Shown here: one piece after another, positions 26,522-34,274 of the stretch
Position numbering within the stretch: the first letter of the stretch is position 1
How the letters are laid out: each line of letters opens with the position of its first letter
DNA from: an uncultured Oscillibacter sp.
Lineage (GTDB): Bacteria; Bacillota; Clostridia; Oscillospirales; Oscillospiraceae
Direction of reading: 5' to 3'
Length of the DNA: 64,000 nucleotides
Assembly: GCA_910584075.1 (NCBI GenBank)
Contig: CAJTZI010000003.1
Location: 47,879 to 111,878 of the forward strand
Program-made: the position numbers and the translations under genes
The notes under the pieces: generated by a model
The model's database searches: none
Told to the model about the DNA's origin: nothing
The model's input: the letters and a program-made list of their open reading frames with translations, nothing else

Positions 26522-28612
26522 CTAATCCGCCGAGGCGGCGTCCGCCTCTCCGCCGCTGTCAATGGGAGAGATGACGGAGAGCATCTGTTTCATGGATTCG
26601 TCGTAAAAGCGGTACTGTCCCCGGCCGCCCCGCTTTACGGTGTACAGGGCCTGATCCGCCGAGTGGAACAGCATATCGTAGTCACAGCCCGCCGTGGCTG
26701 TGGGGGCGATGCCCATGCTGACGGAGATGGTGAAGTCCTCGTATGTACCGCAGAGGGATTCGAAGATCCGGGATACCACCAGATCCAAATCCCCCTTGTA
26801 TTCCAGGAAGATGAGAAACTCGTCCCCACCCACCCGGGCGGCGATGTCGCCGCCGCGGATGCTCTGGCGCAGCTTTTCCGCCACATAGGACAGCACGTGG
26901 TCGCCGAAGGAATGGCCATAGGTGTCGTTGGCGGACTTGAAGTGGTCCAGGTCGAAAATGGCCAGGGCGAAGCTGGCGGTGGGCCGGCTCTCAATTCGCT
27001 CCAGAATCCGCTTTTTGGCGTAGGCGTGGTTCAAAAGGCCGGTGAGAGTGTCGTGGGAGGCCATCTGCTCCAGGGCGTGGAGCTTCATCCGGGAGTCGTG
27101 GATGTCGACGGACTTGCCGATGGCGCCGGTGTAGCGGGCGGGCTCGTCGGCGGACCAGGTGGCCCGGGCCACAATCCGGAACCACCGCTTTTCGCCGTTC
27201 AGGTTCAGCTGGCAGTCGTAGGTCACCACCGGTTGGTCCGGACAGGTGCTGTGCAGAGCGTTGGACAGGCCCTGAATCCACTCCGGGTCCATCAGCGCCA
27301 GGGCGCTCTCGTTGTGGAGCGGGTCCATAACGGTCTCTCCCAGGCCCAGCTTCTCCGCGCCCCAGGCGGAGATGGTCACCATGGCGGGGGAGGCGGTGTA
27401 CTCAAACTGGATCTCCTGGGTCATGGCGGCGAAGAAGCTGTATTTCATCCGCTCGTGCTCCAGCAGCTGGAGGGTGCGCTCCGAGGCGGCGAGCTCTTCG
27501 TGACGGTGCATCTCCTGGGCGATATTCCGCATCTCCCGCTGGTCCCGCTGGGCCTGGGAATCGGCGGCGAGACCGGAGCGGATGACCTCGGCATTCTCCT
27601 GGAGGCACTCCAGCAGCAGGGGATTGAAAGTTCCGCACTTGCCGTCCAAGATCATCTGGACCGCCTCCTCGTGGGGGAAGGGCGGCTTGTATACACGGAC
27701 GCTGGTAAGGGCGTCGTACACGTCCGCCAGGGCAACCACCTGGGCGGAGATGGGGATGCTATCTCCCTTCAGCCCGTCGGGATAGCCCCGGCCGTCATAG
27801 CGCTCGTGGTGCCAGCGGCAGATCTGATAGGCCACATTCACGAGTGGATCGTGCTGATGGATGGGGAGATTTTCCAGCATCTCTGCGCCCACGGTGGTGT
27901 GGGTTTTCATGATGGCGAACTCCTCGTCCGTCAGCCTTCCGGGTTTGTTGAGAATGTTTTCGTCAATAGCAATTTTGCCGATGTCGTGAAGGGCGGAGGC
28001 GGTGGTGATGATGGTGATCTCCGCGGGGGTGAGACGGTAGCGATCCGTCTTCTGGGAGAGTCTGCGCAGCAGCAGCTCCGTCAAAGAGCGGACGTGGAGC
28101 ACGTGGAGGCCGCTCTCGCCGTTGCGGAACTCCACGATGTGGCTGAGAATGTCGATCATCAGGTTGCCCTGGCGCTCCTTCTCATAGATCTGGTCCGCAA
28201 CCATGCCCACCAGTTTCTTTTGTTTGGCGTAGAGCAGGATGGTGTTCACCACGCGGCGGTGGACGATCAGTGCGTCAAAGGGGCGGGCGATGAAGTCTGT
28301 GACACCCAGCTCATAGGCCCGCTCGATGTGCCTGGAGCCGTTCTCGGCGGAGATCATGATGACGGGGATGTCGTCGATCCAGTGGTTCTGGTTCATGGTG
28401 TCCAGCACGCCGAAGCCGTCCATCTCCGGCATGACGATGTCCAGCAGCACCAGGGAGAGCTCCAGTCCCATCTTTTGAAGGATGGCGACGCCCTCCAGAC
28501 CGTTTTCCGCCTCTACAATATCATATTCCTCCCCCAGCATGTCGGCGAGAATCGCCCGGTTCAGCTCGGAGTCGTCTACAATTAAAATTTTTTCTTTTCG
28601 GGTCTGTTTCAT
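26522..28612 (-). CDS. REC / HD-GYP / PAS / GGDEF response regulator for c-di-GMP turnover
   Basis: A 696-residue response regulator with both classes of c-di-GMP enzyme. The receiver (about 8-125) has acidic IVDD and phospho-acceptor Asp 58, but the conserved Lys before Pro is Arg (IARPF, about 110). HD-GYP phosphodiesterase (about 155-345) has ALHDIGKIAI (HD 209-210), HHERYDGRGYP (268-278) and DVYDALTSVRVY. A PAS-like region follows (about 385-510). The GGDEF cyclase (about 515-672) has intact GGDEF (595-599) and an inhibitory RxxD site (586-589) five residues before it. All key catalytic residues look present in both domains. It is first in its operon, with a promoter at 28690-28718. Confidence 0.92.
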   Translation of the reverse strand: MKQTRKEKILIVDDSELNRAILADMLGEEYDIVEAENGLEGVAILQKMGLELSLVLLDIVMPEMDGFGVLDTMNQNHWIDDIPVIMISAENGSRHIERAYELGVTDFIARPFDALIVHRRVVNTILLYAKQKKLVGMVADQIYEKERQGNLMIDILSHIVEFRNGESGLHVLHVRSLTELLLRRLSQKTDRYRLTPAEITIITTASALHDIGKIAIDENILNKPGRLTDEEFAIMKTHTTVGAEMLENLPIHQHDPLVNVAYQICRWHHERYDGRGYPDGLKGDSIPISAQVVALADVYDALTSVRVYKPPFPHEEAVQMILDGKCGTFNPLLLECLQENAEVIRSGLAADSQAQRDQREMRNIAQEMHRHEELAASERTLQLLEHERMKYSFFAAMTQEIQFEYTASPAMVTISAWGAEKLGLGETVMDPLHNESALALMDPEWIQGLSNALHSTCPDQPVVTYDCQLNLNGEKRWFRIVARATWSADEPARYTGAIGKSVDIHDSRMKLHALEQMASHDTLTGLLNHAYAKKRILERIESRPTASFALAIFDLDHFKSANDTYGHSFGDHVLSYVAEKLRQSIRGGDIAARVGGDEFLIFLEYKGDLDLVVSRIFESLCGTYEDFTISVSMGIAPTATAGCDYDMLFHSADQALYTVKRGGRGQYRFYDESMKQMLSVISPIDSGGEADAASAD

Positions 28613-28689
28613 ATGCGTAAAATCACATCCTTAACAAAAACATGACGCGCACTGCCAGGTTTGCTGGAGAAACGCAAAAATCCATCTTT

Positions 28690-28718
28690 ATCTTAGCATA
28701 AAAAATAGAAACTGGCAA
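28690..28718 (-). promoter_or_regulatory. Sigma-A promoter of the c-di-GMP/phosphorelay operon
   Basis: Minus strand TTGCCA (28718-28713), 17 bases, TAAGAT (28695-28690), about 78 bases before the start codon at 28612. Confidence 0.75.
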
Positions 28719-29010
28719 GCGCTTGTATTATGGAAAGAATAAAAAGCCGGGCTGTTTTTGAAAAATTTCAAGAGCGTCTCAAAAAACTGATGGCTTTTAC
28801 AAAAGGGGCGCCGGGAGCGGCAAAAAATATGGGATTTTACACAAAAAACACGGAAAACAGTGTCACAAGGTCACGGAACAATGGCAAAAAGAGGCTGATT
28901 ATTGTGAAAATTTTAATAAAACGGAATTATAATAAAGGGAAAACAATATTATAATGCGGTTAAATTTAAGACAATCAAAAATATGGAAGATGGAAATACG
29001 GAAAAACCTC

Positions 29011-29040
29011 TTGCATTTTCCAGATGGTTCGTAGTACAAT
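29011..29040 (+). promoter_or_regulatory. Candidate promoter of the flagellar/chemotaxis operon
   Basis: TTGCAT, 18 bases, TACAAT. The -10 is good and the -35 moderate. An alternative -10 TATAGT at 29161-29166 lies inside the large hairpin and has a poor -35. Confidence 0.5.
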
Positions 29041-29160
29041 AAACAACGGCAAAGGCACTTGACACAGATGAGTCCTCTTCTGCTGCGAGGACCATTTTGG
29101 GACAGCGGTGCGTGAGGTGTTCCGGCGGGGGTGGCGTTACTATTCGTAAAGAGTTTTGTC

Positions 29161-29220
29161 TATAGTGTACCATGCGGCAGGGGATCAGTCCAACCGCGAG
29201 ATGGCACACTATATCTTTTT
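29161..29220 (+). terminator. Terminator-like attenuator hairpin upstream of flgB
   Basis: Arms TATAGTGTACCAT (29161-29173) and ATGGCACACTATA (29201-29213) pair at 12 of 13 positions, with an inner GCGG/CCGC extension (29174-29177 / 29194-29197) past a GAG bulge, followed by TCTTTTT. It lies about 40 bases before the flgB start, with no gene upstream on this strand, so it is more likely an attenuator than the end of another transcript. Confidence 0.65.
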
Positions 29221-29253
29221 CATGGTTTTATCGCTTTTTTAGGAGGGATTTCA

Positions 29254-29637
29254 TTGGATTTTCTGTCGACCAACTCCTCTTTGCTGATGGAGAAGTCTCT
29301 GGGCTTTTTGTGGACGAAGCAGGCGGCCATTCTGGACAACATCGCCAATGCCGAGACACCCAACTACAAGGCCAAGGTGGTTACATTTGAGGAGACAATC
29401 CGGTCCAAGCTGGAGACGGCCCGTTCCGGCATCAAGCCCCGGCAGAGCGTGCGGCAGGTTCTGAACGAGTCGGAGTTCGCCGTGACCGAGCATCTGGACG
29501 CCACCCGCATGGACGAGAACGGTGTCAACGTCACCGCCCAGAGCGTGGAGGCCATGCGCAACGCCTACCAGATGCGCTATGTTCTCAACGCCATCAACAG
29601 CGACCTCAAGCTGCTGCACGCGGCGGTGCGGGGATGA
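29254..29637 (+). CDS. flgB: Flagellar proximal rod protein FlgB
   Basis: A 127-residue rod protein exported by the flagellar secretion system. The N-terminal rod signature AILDNIANAETPNYKAKVVTFEE and the C-terminal helix MRNAYQMRYVLNAINSDLKLL are diagnostic. Translation probably begins at TTG 29254, with AGGAGG 7 bases upstream; the nearest in-frame ATG further up lies within the leader hairpin. It is the first gene of the long motility operon. FlgC and FliE, its partners at the rod base, follow. Confidence 0.93.
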   Translation: MDFLSTNSSLLMEKSLGFLWTKQAAILDNIANAETPNYKAKVVTFEETIRSKLETARSGIKPRQSVRQVLNESEFAVTEHLDATRMDENGVNVTAQSVEAMRNAYQMRYVLNAINSDLKLLHAAVRG

Positions 29638-29724
29638 CTTTCAGAGATATTTCAGGAAAGACCTGTAAAATAAAGTGAGCTGACTGTGCGCCGGACTGCT
29701 GTCCGGCGGGAAATGGAGAGCATT

Positions 29725-30189
29725 ATGGGGTTTTTAAGCACCATGAATATCGTGGGCTCCGGACTGACGGCCCAGCAGCTGCGGCTGGACATTATCGCGG
29801 AGAACGTGACCAACTCCACCACCACCCGGGTGGAGAACGGGGAGGGCCCCTACCGCCGCAAGGTGGTGGTGTTTGAGGCCGAGACGGGGAAGGACGGCTT
29901 CCGGGCCGCCATGGCCCGGGCGGCCTACGGTCTGGCCCCCGCCAGCGGGAAGACCACCGCCGGCGGCGTACGGGTGACCAACATTGTGGAGGACCCCTCC
30001 GACCTGCCCTTGGTATACGATCCCACCCACCCGGATGCCAACGAGGAGGGGTACGTGGAGATGCCCAACGTGGACATGGTCAAGGAGATGACCGATGCCA
30101 TGGCCGCCGCCCAGGCCTACGCCTCCAACGTGACGGCCTTCAACACCTTGAAAACCGTGATCGCCCAGGGACTGGAGATCGGAAAGTAA
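29725..30189 (+). CDS. flgC: Flagellar proximal rod protein FlgC
   Basis: A 154-residue rod protein. Signatures are GFLSTMNIVGSGLTAQQLRLDIIAENVTN at the N-terminus and the C-terminal NVDMVKEMTDAMAAAQAYASNVTAFNTLK with the usual VNxVxEMxxM-type motif. ATG 29725 has GGAGAG just upstream; ATG 29713, four codons earlier, is possible. The protein stacks on FlgB in the periplasm-equivalent space between membrane and wall. Confidence 0.93.
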   Translation: MGFLSTMNIVGSGLTAQQLRLDIIAENVTNSTTTRVENGEGPYRRKVVVFEAETGKDGFRAAMARAAYGLAPASGKTTAGGVRVTNIVEDPSDLPLVYDPTHPDANEEGYVEMPNVDMVKEMTDAMAAAQAYASNVTAFNTLKTVIAQGLEIGK

Positions 30190-30209
30190 GCGCAGGGAGG
30201 AATTGAGTG

Positions 30210-30509
30210 ATGATTACACCCATTGAACAGCTGGCGCCGATCTCGGGAGTTGAGAGCGCCAAGCCTGTGGAAGCGGTCCGGGGAGACCAGAGCATATTCG
30301 GAGCGGTGTTTCAGTCCGCCATTGACAATGTAAAGCAGACGGACATGGAGGTGCGGGAGGCCCAGTACCTGCTGTCCACGGGACAGCTGGATAACCCCGC
30401 CGCGCTGACCATTGCCGCGGAGAAGGAGTCCATCGCGCTGGACCTTCTGATCCAGCTGCGGAACAAGGCGCTGGACGTGTACTCCGAGCTGACAAGGATC
30501 AGCCTCTGA
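30210..30509 (+). CDS. fliE: Flagellar MS-ring/rod junction protein FliE
   Basis: A 99-residue FliE, the first export substrate and the adaptor between MS ring and rod. It ends in the family pattern VREAQYLLSTGQLDNPAALTIAAEKESIALDLLIQLRNKALD. ATG 30210 follows GGGAGG by 9 bases; an overlapping GTG at 30207 is the alternative. It is followed by a perfect hairpin (30516-30546) before fliF. Confidence 0.92.
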   Translation: MITPIEQLAPISGVESAKPVEAVRGDQSIFGAVFQSAIDNVKQTDMEVREAQYLLSTGQLDNPAALTIAAEKESIALDLLIQLRNKALDVYSELTRISL

Positions 30510-30515
30510 TCTGGA

Positions 30516-30546
30516 ACAAATAGGGGGAAGGACTCCCCCTATTTGT
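30516..30546 (+). other. Intra-operon hairpin between fliE and fliF
   Basis: Perfect 13-bp stem ACAAATAGGGGGA / TCCCCCTATTTGT with a 5-base loop and no T-run after it. It may slow RNA decay from the 3' end or act as a partial terminator separating the rod genes from fliF. Confidence 0.7.
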
Positions 30547-30645
30547 CGTGCCTGCGTATTTGCCGGCGGATTCTGAACGGGATCTTAACGGCCTGGAATA
30601 ATGGAGAGATGAGACAAACAAGACAGGAGAAGGAGGTGACGGCGT

Positions 30646-32322
30646 TTGAACAAGGTGGTTGACAAGGCCAAGGCCATTTGGGGCAAGGTCTGGGAGCGGC
30701 TGAAGAAGATCTCCAAGAAGATCTATATCGCGGCCGCCGCGGCGCTGGTGGTTCTCGCCGTTATCCTGGTGATTGTTCTGAACAACAAGCCCTACTCCGC
30801 GCTGGTTACCGGCGTGAGCATGGACGAGATGTCCAGTGTGCTGCAGCTGCTGGAGTCCTGGGGCATCCGGGATTACAAGGTGGAGGACGGGGACACGATT
30901 CTGGTGCCGGAGGGCCAGCAGAACCAGCTGCAGGCCCGGGTGCTGATGGAGAATGTGTTCCAGTCCGGCCAGGGAAAATACTATGAGAGCCTTAGCGCCC
31001 TCTCCACCAACCAGGAGCGGAATCTGGCCACGCTGAAGGACCTGGAGGAGAAGCTGCGGGCCACCATCCGCTGCTTTGAGAACGTGAAGGACGCCGATGT
31101 GGGCCTTACCCCCGGGGAGGACCGGGGCTACATACTGGACAGCGGAAACGTTGTGAAAGCCTCGGCCTGGGTGCGGGTGACCATGCAGGATTCCAAAAAG
31201 CTCACCACCCAGCAGGCCGCGGCCATCCGGGAGCTGGTGAGCAACTCCCTCCAGGGACTGGAGGTCACCAGCGTCAGCATCACCGATACCTATGGAAATA
31301 CATACAGCGGCGGAAGCCTTACCGCCGACAGCGACGCCTCCGCCCTGAAAATGCAGCTGGAGGAGGAGCAGTCCAACAAGATCCGCACCCAGGTCATGCA
31401 GGTGCTGGCGCCCGCCTTCGGCGAGGAGAATGTGGATGTAGCCGTCAACTGCGTGGTGGAGGTGGGCAACGTCACCGAGAACCGGGTGGACGTCTACCTG
31501 CCGGAGTACGCCCAGGACGGCGAGACCAACGGCCGGGGCATCATCGGCTCTCTCATCTACCAGTGGTCCTACAACCGCGACGGCGATGAGACCGTGGGCG
31601 GCGTTGTGGGCACGGAGTCCAATTCCAACCTCCCCAACCAGGACTTCTCCCAGTACGTGGAGAACAACCCCAACCTGGACGGGACGGAGTCCGCGGCGGA
31701 CGCCAGCGGGCAGATTGACTACGACAACTCCCGCAGTGAAAAGCACATTGTCACCACCGCCGGCTACCTGAAAGACTGCTCGGTGGCGGTGAGCATCAAC
31801 TCCACCACCGCCGGCAACGTGGACACGGCGGAGTGGCAGCAGCATGTGGCCCGGGCGGCGGGCATCTACGGCGAGGTGGACGAGGAGACCGGCCTGGAGA
31901 TTCTGGACGGACGCATCTCCGTCATCTCCTATCCCTTCTTCCGGGAGGAGCCTCCCGCACCCGTTCCCGGCATTCTGGACATCGAGATCGCCGGCATCCC
32001 CATGTGGGTGTTCATCGCGGCGGCGGGTGGACTGCTGCTGTTCATCATCCTGCTGGTGGTCATTCTGCTGGCCCGCCGGCGGCGCAGGAAGAGACTGGAG
32101 GCCGAGGAGGCCGAGGCCCAGGCCAGCGAGGTGGACGCCCTGCTGGCGGCGGTGGGTCTCAGCGGTCAGGCCACCGACGACAACGGCGCCGACGTGATGG
32201 AGATCCAGACCGAACAGAGCATGCAGCTGCGCAAGGACATCCGGCAGTTTGCCAGCGAGAACCCGGAGATCGCAGCGCAGATGGTCCGAAACTGGCTGAG
32301 AGGAGGGGACGACGATGGCTGA
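30646..32322 (+). CDS. fliF: Flagellar M-ring protein FliF
   Basis: A 558-residue MS-ring protein. It has an N-terminal membrane helix (about 27-47, IYIAAAAALVVLAVILVIVL), YscJ/FliF ring-building domains (about 50-280), a large periplasmic-type loop, a second membrane helix (about 450-472) and a cytoplasmic tail ending in EIAAQMVRNWLRG, the FliG-binding peptide. Translation begins at TTG 30646 after AAGGAGGTGA. Its end overlaps fliG by 8 bases. Confidence 0.95.
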   Translation: MNKVVDKAKAIWGKVWERLKKISKKIYIAAAAALVVLAVILVIVLNNKPYSALVTGVSMDEMSSVLQLLESWGIRDYKVEDGDTILVPEGQQNQLQARVLMENVFQSGQGKYYESLSALSTNQERNLATLKDLEEKLRATIRCFENVKDADVGLTPGEDRGYILDSGNVVKASAWVRVTMQDSKKLTTQQAAAIRELVSNSLQGLEVTSVSITDTYGNTYSGGSLTADSDASALKMQLEEEQSNKIRTQVMQVLAPAFGEENVDVAVNCVVEVGNVTENRVDVYLPEYAQDGETNGRGIIGSLIYQWSYNRDGDETVGGVVGTESNSNLPNQDFSQYVENNPNLDGTESAADASGQIDYDNSRSEKHIVTTAGYLKDCSVAVSINSTTAGNVDTAEWQQHVARAAGIYGEVDEETGLEILDGRISVISYPFFREEPPAPVPGILDIEIAGIPMWVFIAAAGGLLLFIILLVVILLARRRRRKRLEAEEAEAQASEVDALLAAVGLSGQATDDNGADVMEIQTEQSMQLRKDIRQFASENPEIAAQMVRNWLRGGDDDG

Positions 32323-33382
32323 GGCGGCAGCAGCGGCGCAGGCTCAGGCGAAACCCGCCGCGAAGCAGAAGCAGAAGGTAAAGGTGGAGCTCACCAGCGC
32401 CCAGAAGGCGGCGGCCGTGGTTGTTGCCCTGGGTGCGGAGAAGGCATCCCTCCTGTACCGGTTTATGGAGCCCGAGGAGGTCGAGCAGCTGACCCTTGAG
32501 GTGGCCCGGATGGGGATTCTGGACTCGGAGATCACCGAGGAGATCCTCAACGAGTTCTATATGATGTGCCTGAGCAACAAGGCGGTCACCGAGGGCGGCC
32601 TGGAGTACGCCAGAGCGGTCCTGGAGAAGGCCTACGGTCCCCAGGCGGCAGAGGAGATGCTGGGCAAGGTCACCAAGTCTCTGAAGCACAGGCCCTTCTC
32701 CTTTATGGATAAGGTGGATGTGAAATCCATGGTGTCCACCCTGCGCAACGAGCGGCCCCAGACCATCGCCCTGGTGCTGGCCCACGTGGACCCCGACAAG
32801 GCCGCGGACGTGCTGGCCAGTCTGGACGAGAGCCGGCAGGTGCAGGTGGTCAAGAGCATGGCGAAGCTGGAGGGCGTGTCCCCCACCGCCGTGAAGATCA
32901 TTGAGGGCCAGCTGCGGGGCCAGTTCGACAATATCATGGTTACCTCCAACATCAAGGTGGGCGGCGTGGACTATGTGGCCAGCGTCATGAACAACCTGGA
33001 CCGCACCAGCGAGAAAAACATCTTCGACGGCCTGTCCGACTACGACCAGGAGCTGGCCGACGAGATCCGCAAGCGGATGTTCGTCTTCGAGGACATCATC
33101 ACCATGGACGACCGGTCGGTCCAGCGCTTTGTGCGGGACTGCGACCCCAGAGACCTGGTGCTGGCACTCAAGGCGGCCAACGCCGACGTGGCCAACAAGC
33201 TATTTACCAATATGTCCAGCCGTATGGCGCAGAATATCAAGGACGACCTGGAGATCACCTCCAATGTCCGCATGAAGGACGTGGAGGAGGCCCAGCAGAG
33301 GATTGTGGGAATCATCCGCAGTCTGGAGGAAAAGGGAGAGATCATTATCCTGAAGGGCGGAAAGGACGATATCATTGCCTAA
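32315..33382 (+). CDS. fliG: Flagellar motor switch protein FliG
   Basis: A 355-residue C-ring protein with the three armadillo-like parts. The N-terminal domain binds FliF (AAAVVVALGAEKAS), the middle contains the EHPQ-equivalent NERPQTIALVLAHVDP, and the C-terminal torque domain (about 210-330) has the charged helix DCDPRDLVLALKAANADVANKLF and MSSRMAQNIKDDLE. The first 23 residues are an Ala/Lys/Gln-rich extension not usual in the family. It overlaps fliF and, by 8 bases, fliH. Confidence 0.95.
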   Translation: MAEAAAAAQAQAKPAAKQKQKVKVELTSAQKAAAVVVALGAEKASLLYRFMEPEEVEQLTLEVARMGILDSEITEEILNEFYMMCLSNKAVTEGGLEYARAVLEKAYGPQAAEEMLGKVTKSLKHRPFSFMDKVDVKSMVSTLRNERPQTIALVLAHVDPDKAADVLASLDESRQVQVVKSMAKLEGVSPTAVKIIEGQLRGQFDNIMVTSNIKVGGVDYVASVMNNLDRTSEKNIFDGLSDYDQELADEIRKRMFVFEDIITMDDRSVQRFVRDCDPRDLVLALKAANADVANKLFTNMSSRMAQNIKDDLEITSNVRMKDVEEAQQRIVGIIRSLEEKGEIIILKGGKDDIIA

Positions 33383-34274
33383 TGTTTGGAAATTCATATC
33401 CCGTCCAAAGGCAGAGCCCTACCGCTTCCCCGAGGCCGAGGAGCTGATGCCCCGGACTGCGGAGCCTGTTTCGGAGCCGCCGCCTCCCAGTGAGGCGGCG
33501 GCGGAGACGGCACCCGAGCCGGAGATTGCGGAGCCGGAGGCGGAAGAGCCCCAGGACCCCGTCAGCTTTGCCCAGATTCAGGCGGACCAGATCCTGCAGG
33601 ACGCAGAGCGCCGGGCGGCGGAGATTCTGGAGACGGCCCGGCGGGAGGCCCGGGAGCAGTCCGAGGCCATCCTGGAGGAGAGCCGCCGGGCGGGCCTGGA
33701 GGCCGGACGGGCCGAGGGCGTTGCTCTTGGCGTCCAGCAGGCGCTGGAGGAGGGCCGGGAGGCCCGGGAGCGTCAGGCCCAGGCCCAGGAGGCCGAGGTG
33801 GCTCAATTTCTGGAGCGGGCCGGTCAGGCGCTGGACCGCCAGATGGACGACAATGTGGAGGAGCTGCGGGACCTGGCCCTGGCCATCGCCGAGAAGGTGG
33901 TGAGCGTCAGCCTTAAAAGCAGCTCCGAGGTCATCTGCCGGATGATTCAGGCCGCCATCGACAAGCGCAAGCGGCGGGAGTGGGTCCACATCTATATCGC
34001 CGAGTGCGACGCCAAACAGCTGGTGAAGCTCCCCCAGTCCCTGACGGCGGCACTATCCGCCCTGTCCGGGCGGGTGCGCATCATCCCCATGGCAGACGAC
34101 GAGGCCGGCACCTGCATCATCGAGATGCCGGACGAGATTATCGACGCCAGCGCCGCCACCCAGCTGAACAACATCCGAACCATGCTGTCCGACACGCCCA
34201 CCGGCGGAATGGACACCAATCTGAATTTGGGCGGAGGGTTCCATGTTCCGACAGATGATCCGCCAGGTCTATAA
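33375..34274 (+). CDS. fliH: Flagellar assembly protein FliH
   Basis: A 299-residue FliH, the stator and regulator of the export ATPase FliI. The N-terminus is acidic and Pro/Glu-rich; a long Ala/Glu/Arg-rich coiled coil follows (about 65-160), then the globular C-domain with NVEELRDLALAIAEKVVS and a VRIIPMADDEAGTCIIEMPDEIIDAS segment. Translation starts at TTG 33375 inside the end of fliG, with AAAGGA upstream. The gene overlaps fliI by 32 bases. Confidence 0.88.
   Translation: MPNVWKFISRPKAEPYRFPEAEELMPRTAEPVSEPPPPSEAAAETAPEPEIAEPEAEEPQDPVSFAQIQADQILQDAERRAAEILETARREAREQSEAILEESRRAGLEAGRAEGVALGVQQALEEGREARERQAQAQEAEVAQFLERAGQALDRQMDDNVEELRDLALAIAEKVVSVSLKSSSEVICRMIQAAIDKRKRREWVHIYIAECDAKQLVKLPQSLTAALSALSGRVRIIPMADDEAGTCIIEMPDEIIDASAATQLNNIRTMLSDTPTGGMDTNLNLGGGFHVPTDDPPGL

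Larger units (their letters stand above)
28719..29253 (+). promoter_or_regulatory. A/T-rich control region and leader of the flagellar operon
   Basis: No convincing gene lies here. Bases 28720-29010 are far richer in A and T than the genes around them and contain TATAAT-like boxes (28928-28933, 28950-28955) with weak -35 partners. The best promoter is TTGCAT (29011-29016), 18 bases, TACAAT (29035-29040). It would give a leader of about 205 bases with a small hairpin (GTCCTC / GAGGAC, 29072-29092) and a large terminator-like hairpin (29161-29213) right before flgB. Confidence 0.55.

Noticed and set aside
26498..28585. 695-codon plus-strand frame opposite the HD-GYP/GGDEF gene
   Set aside because: Shadow of the minus-strand gene, with no domain of its own and no ribosome site.
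28613..28690. c-di-GMP riboswitch in the short leader of the HD-GYP/GGDEF gene (CCAGCAAACCTGG hairpin)
   Set aside because: Only a small hairpin with GCAAACC in its loop; the leader is about 78 bases, too short for the complete aptamer, and other core parts are missing.
28730..28954. 74-codon frame (MERIKSRAVFEKF...) in the A/T-rich gap before flgB
   Set aside because: No ribosome site, base composition unlike any gene in the window, no recognisable product, and it overlaps likely promoter sequence.
29060..29100. Hammerhead-ribozyme-like CAGATGA followed by a GTCCTC/GAGGAC stem in the flgB leader
   Set aside because: The core differs from CTGATGA, and the needed GAAA after the stem is absent (CATT instead).
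29041..29160. c-di-GMP-I (GEMM) riboswitch before flgB
   Set aside because: A GGCAAAGGC string is present, but the paired core (GGGCAAACC, ACGCAAAGCC, tetraloop-receptor part) is not; I leave the leader as an unknown class.
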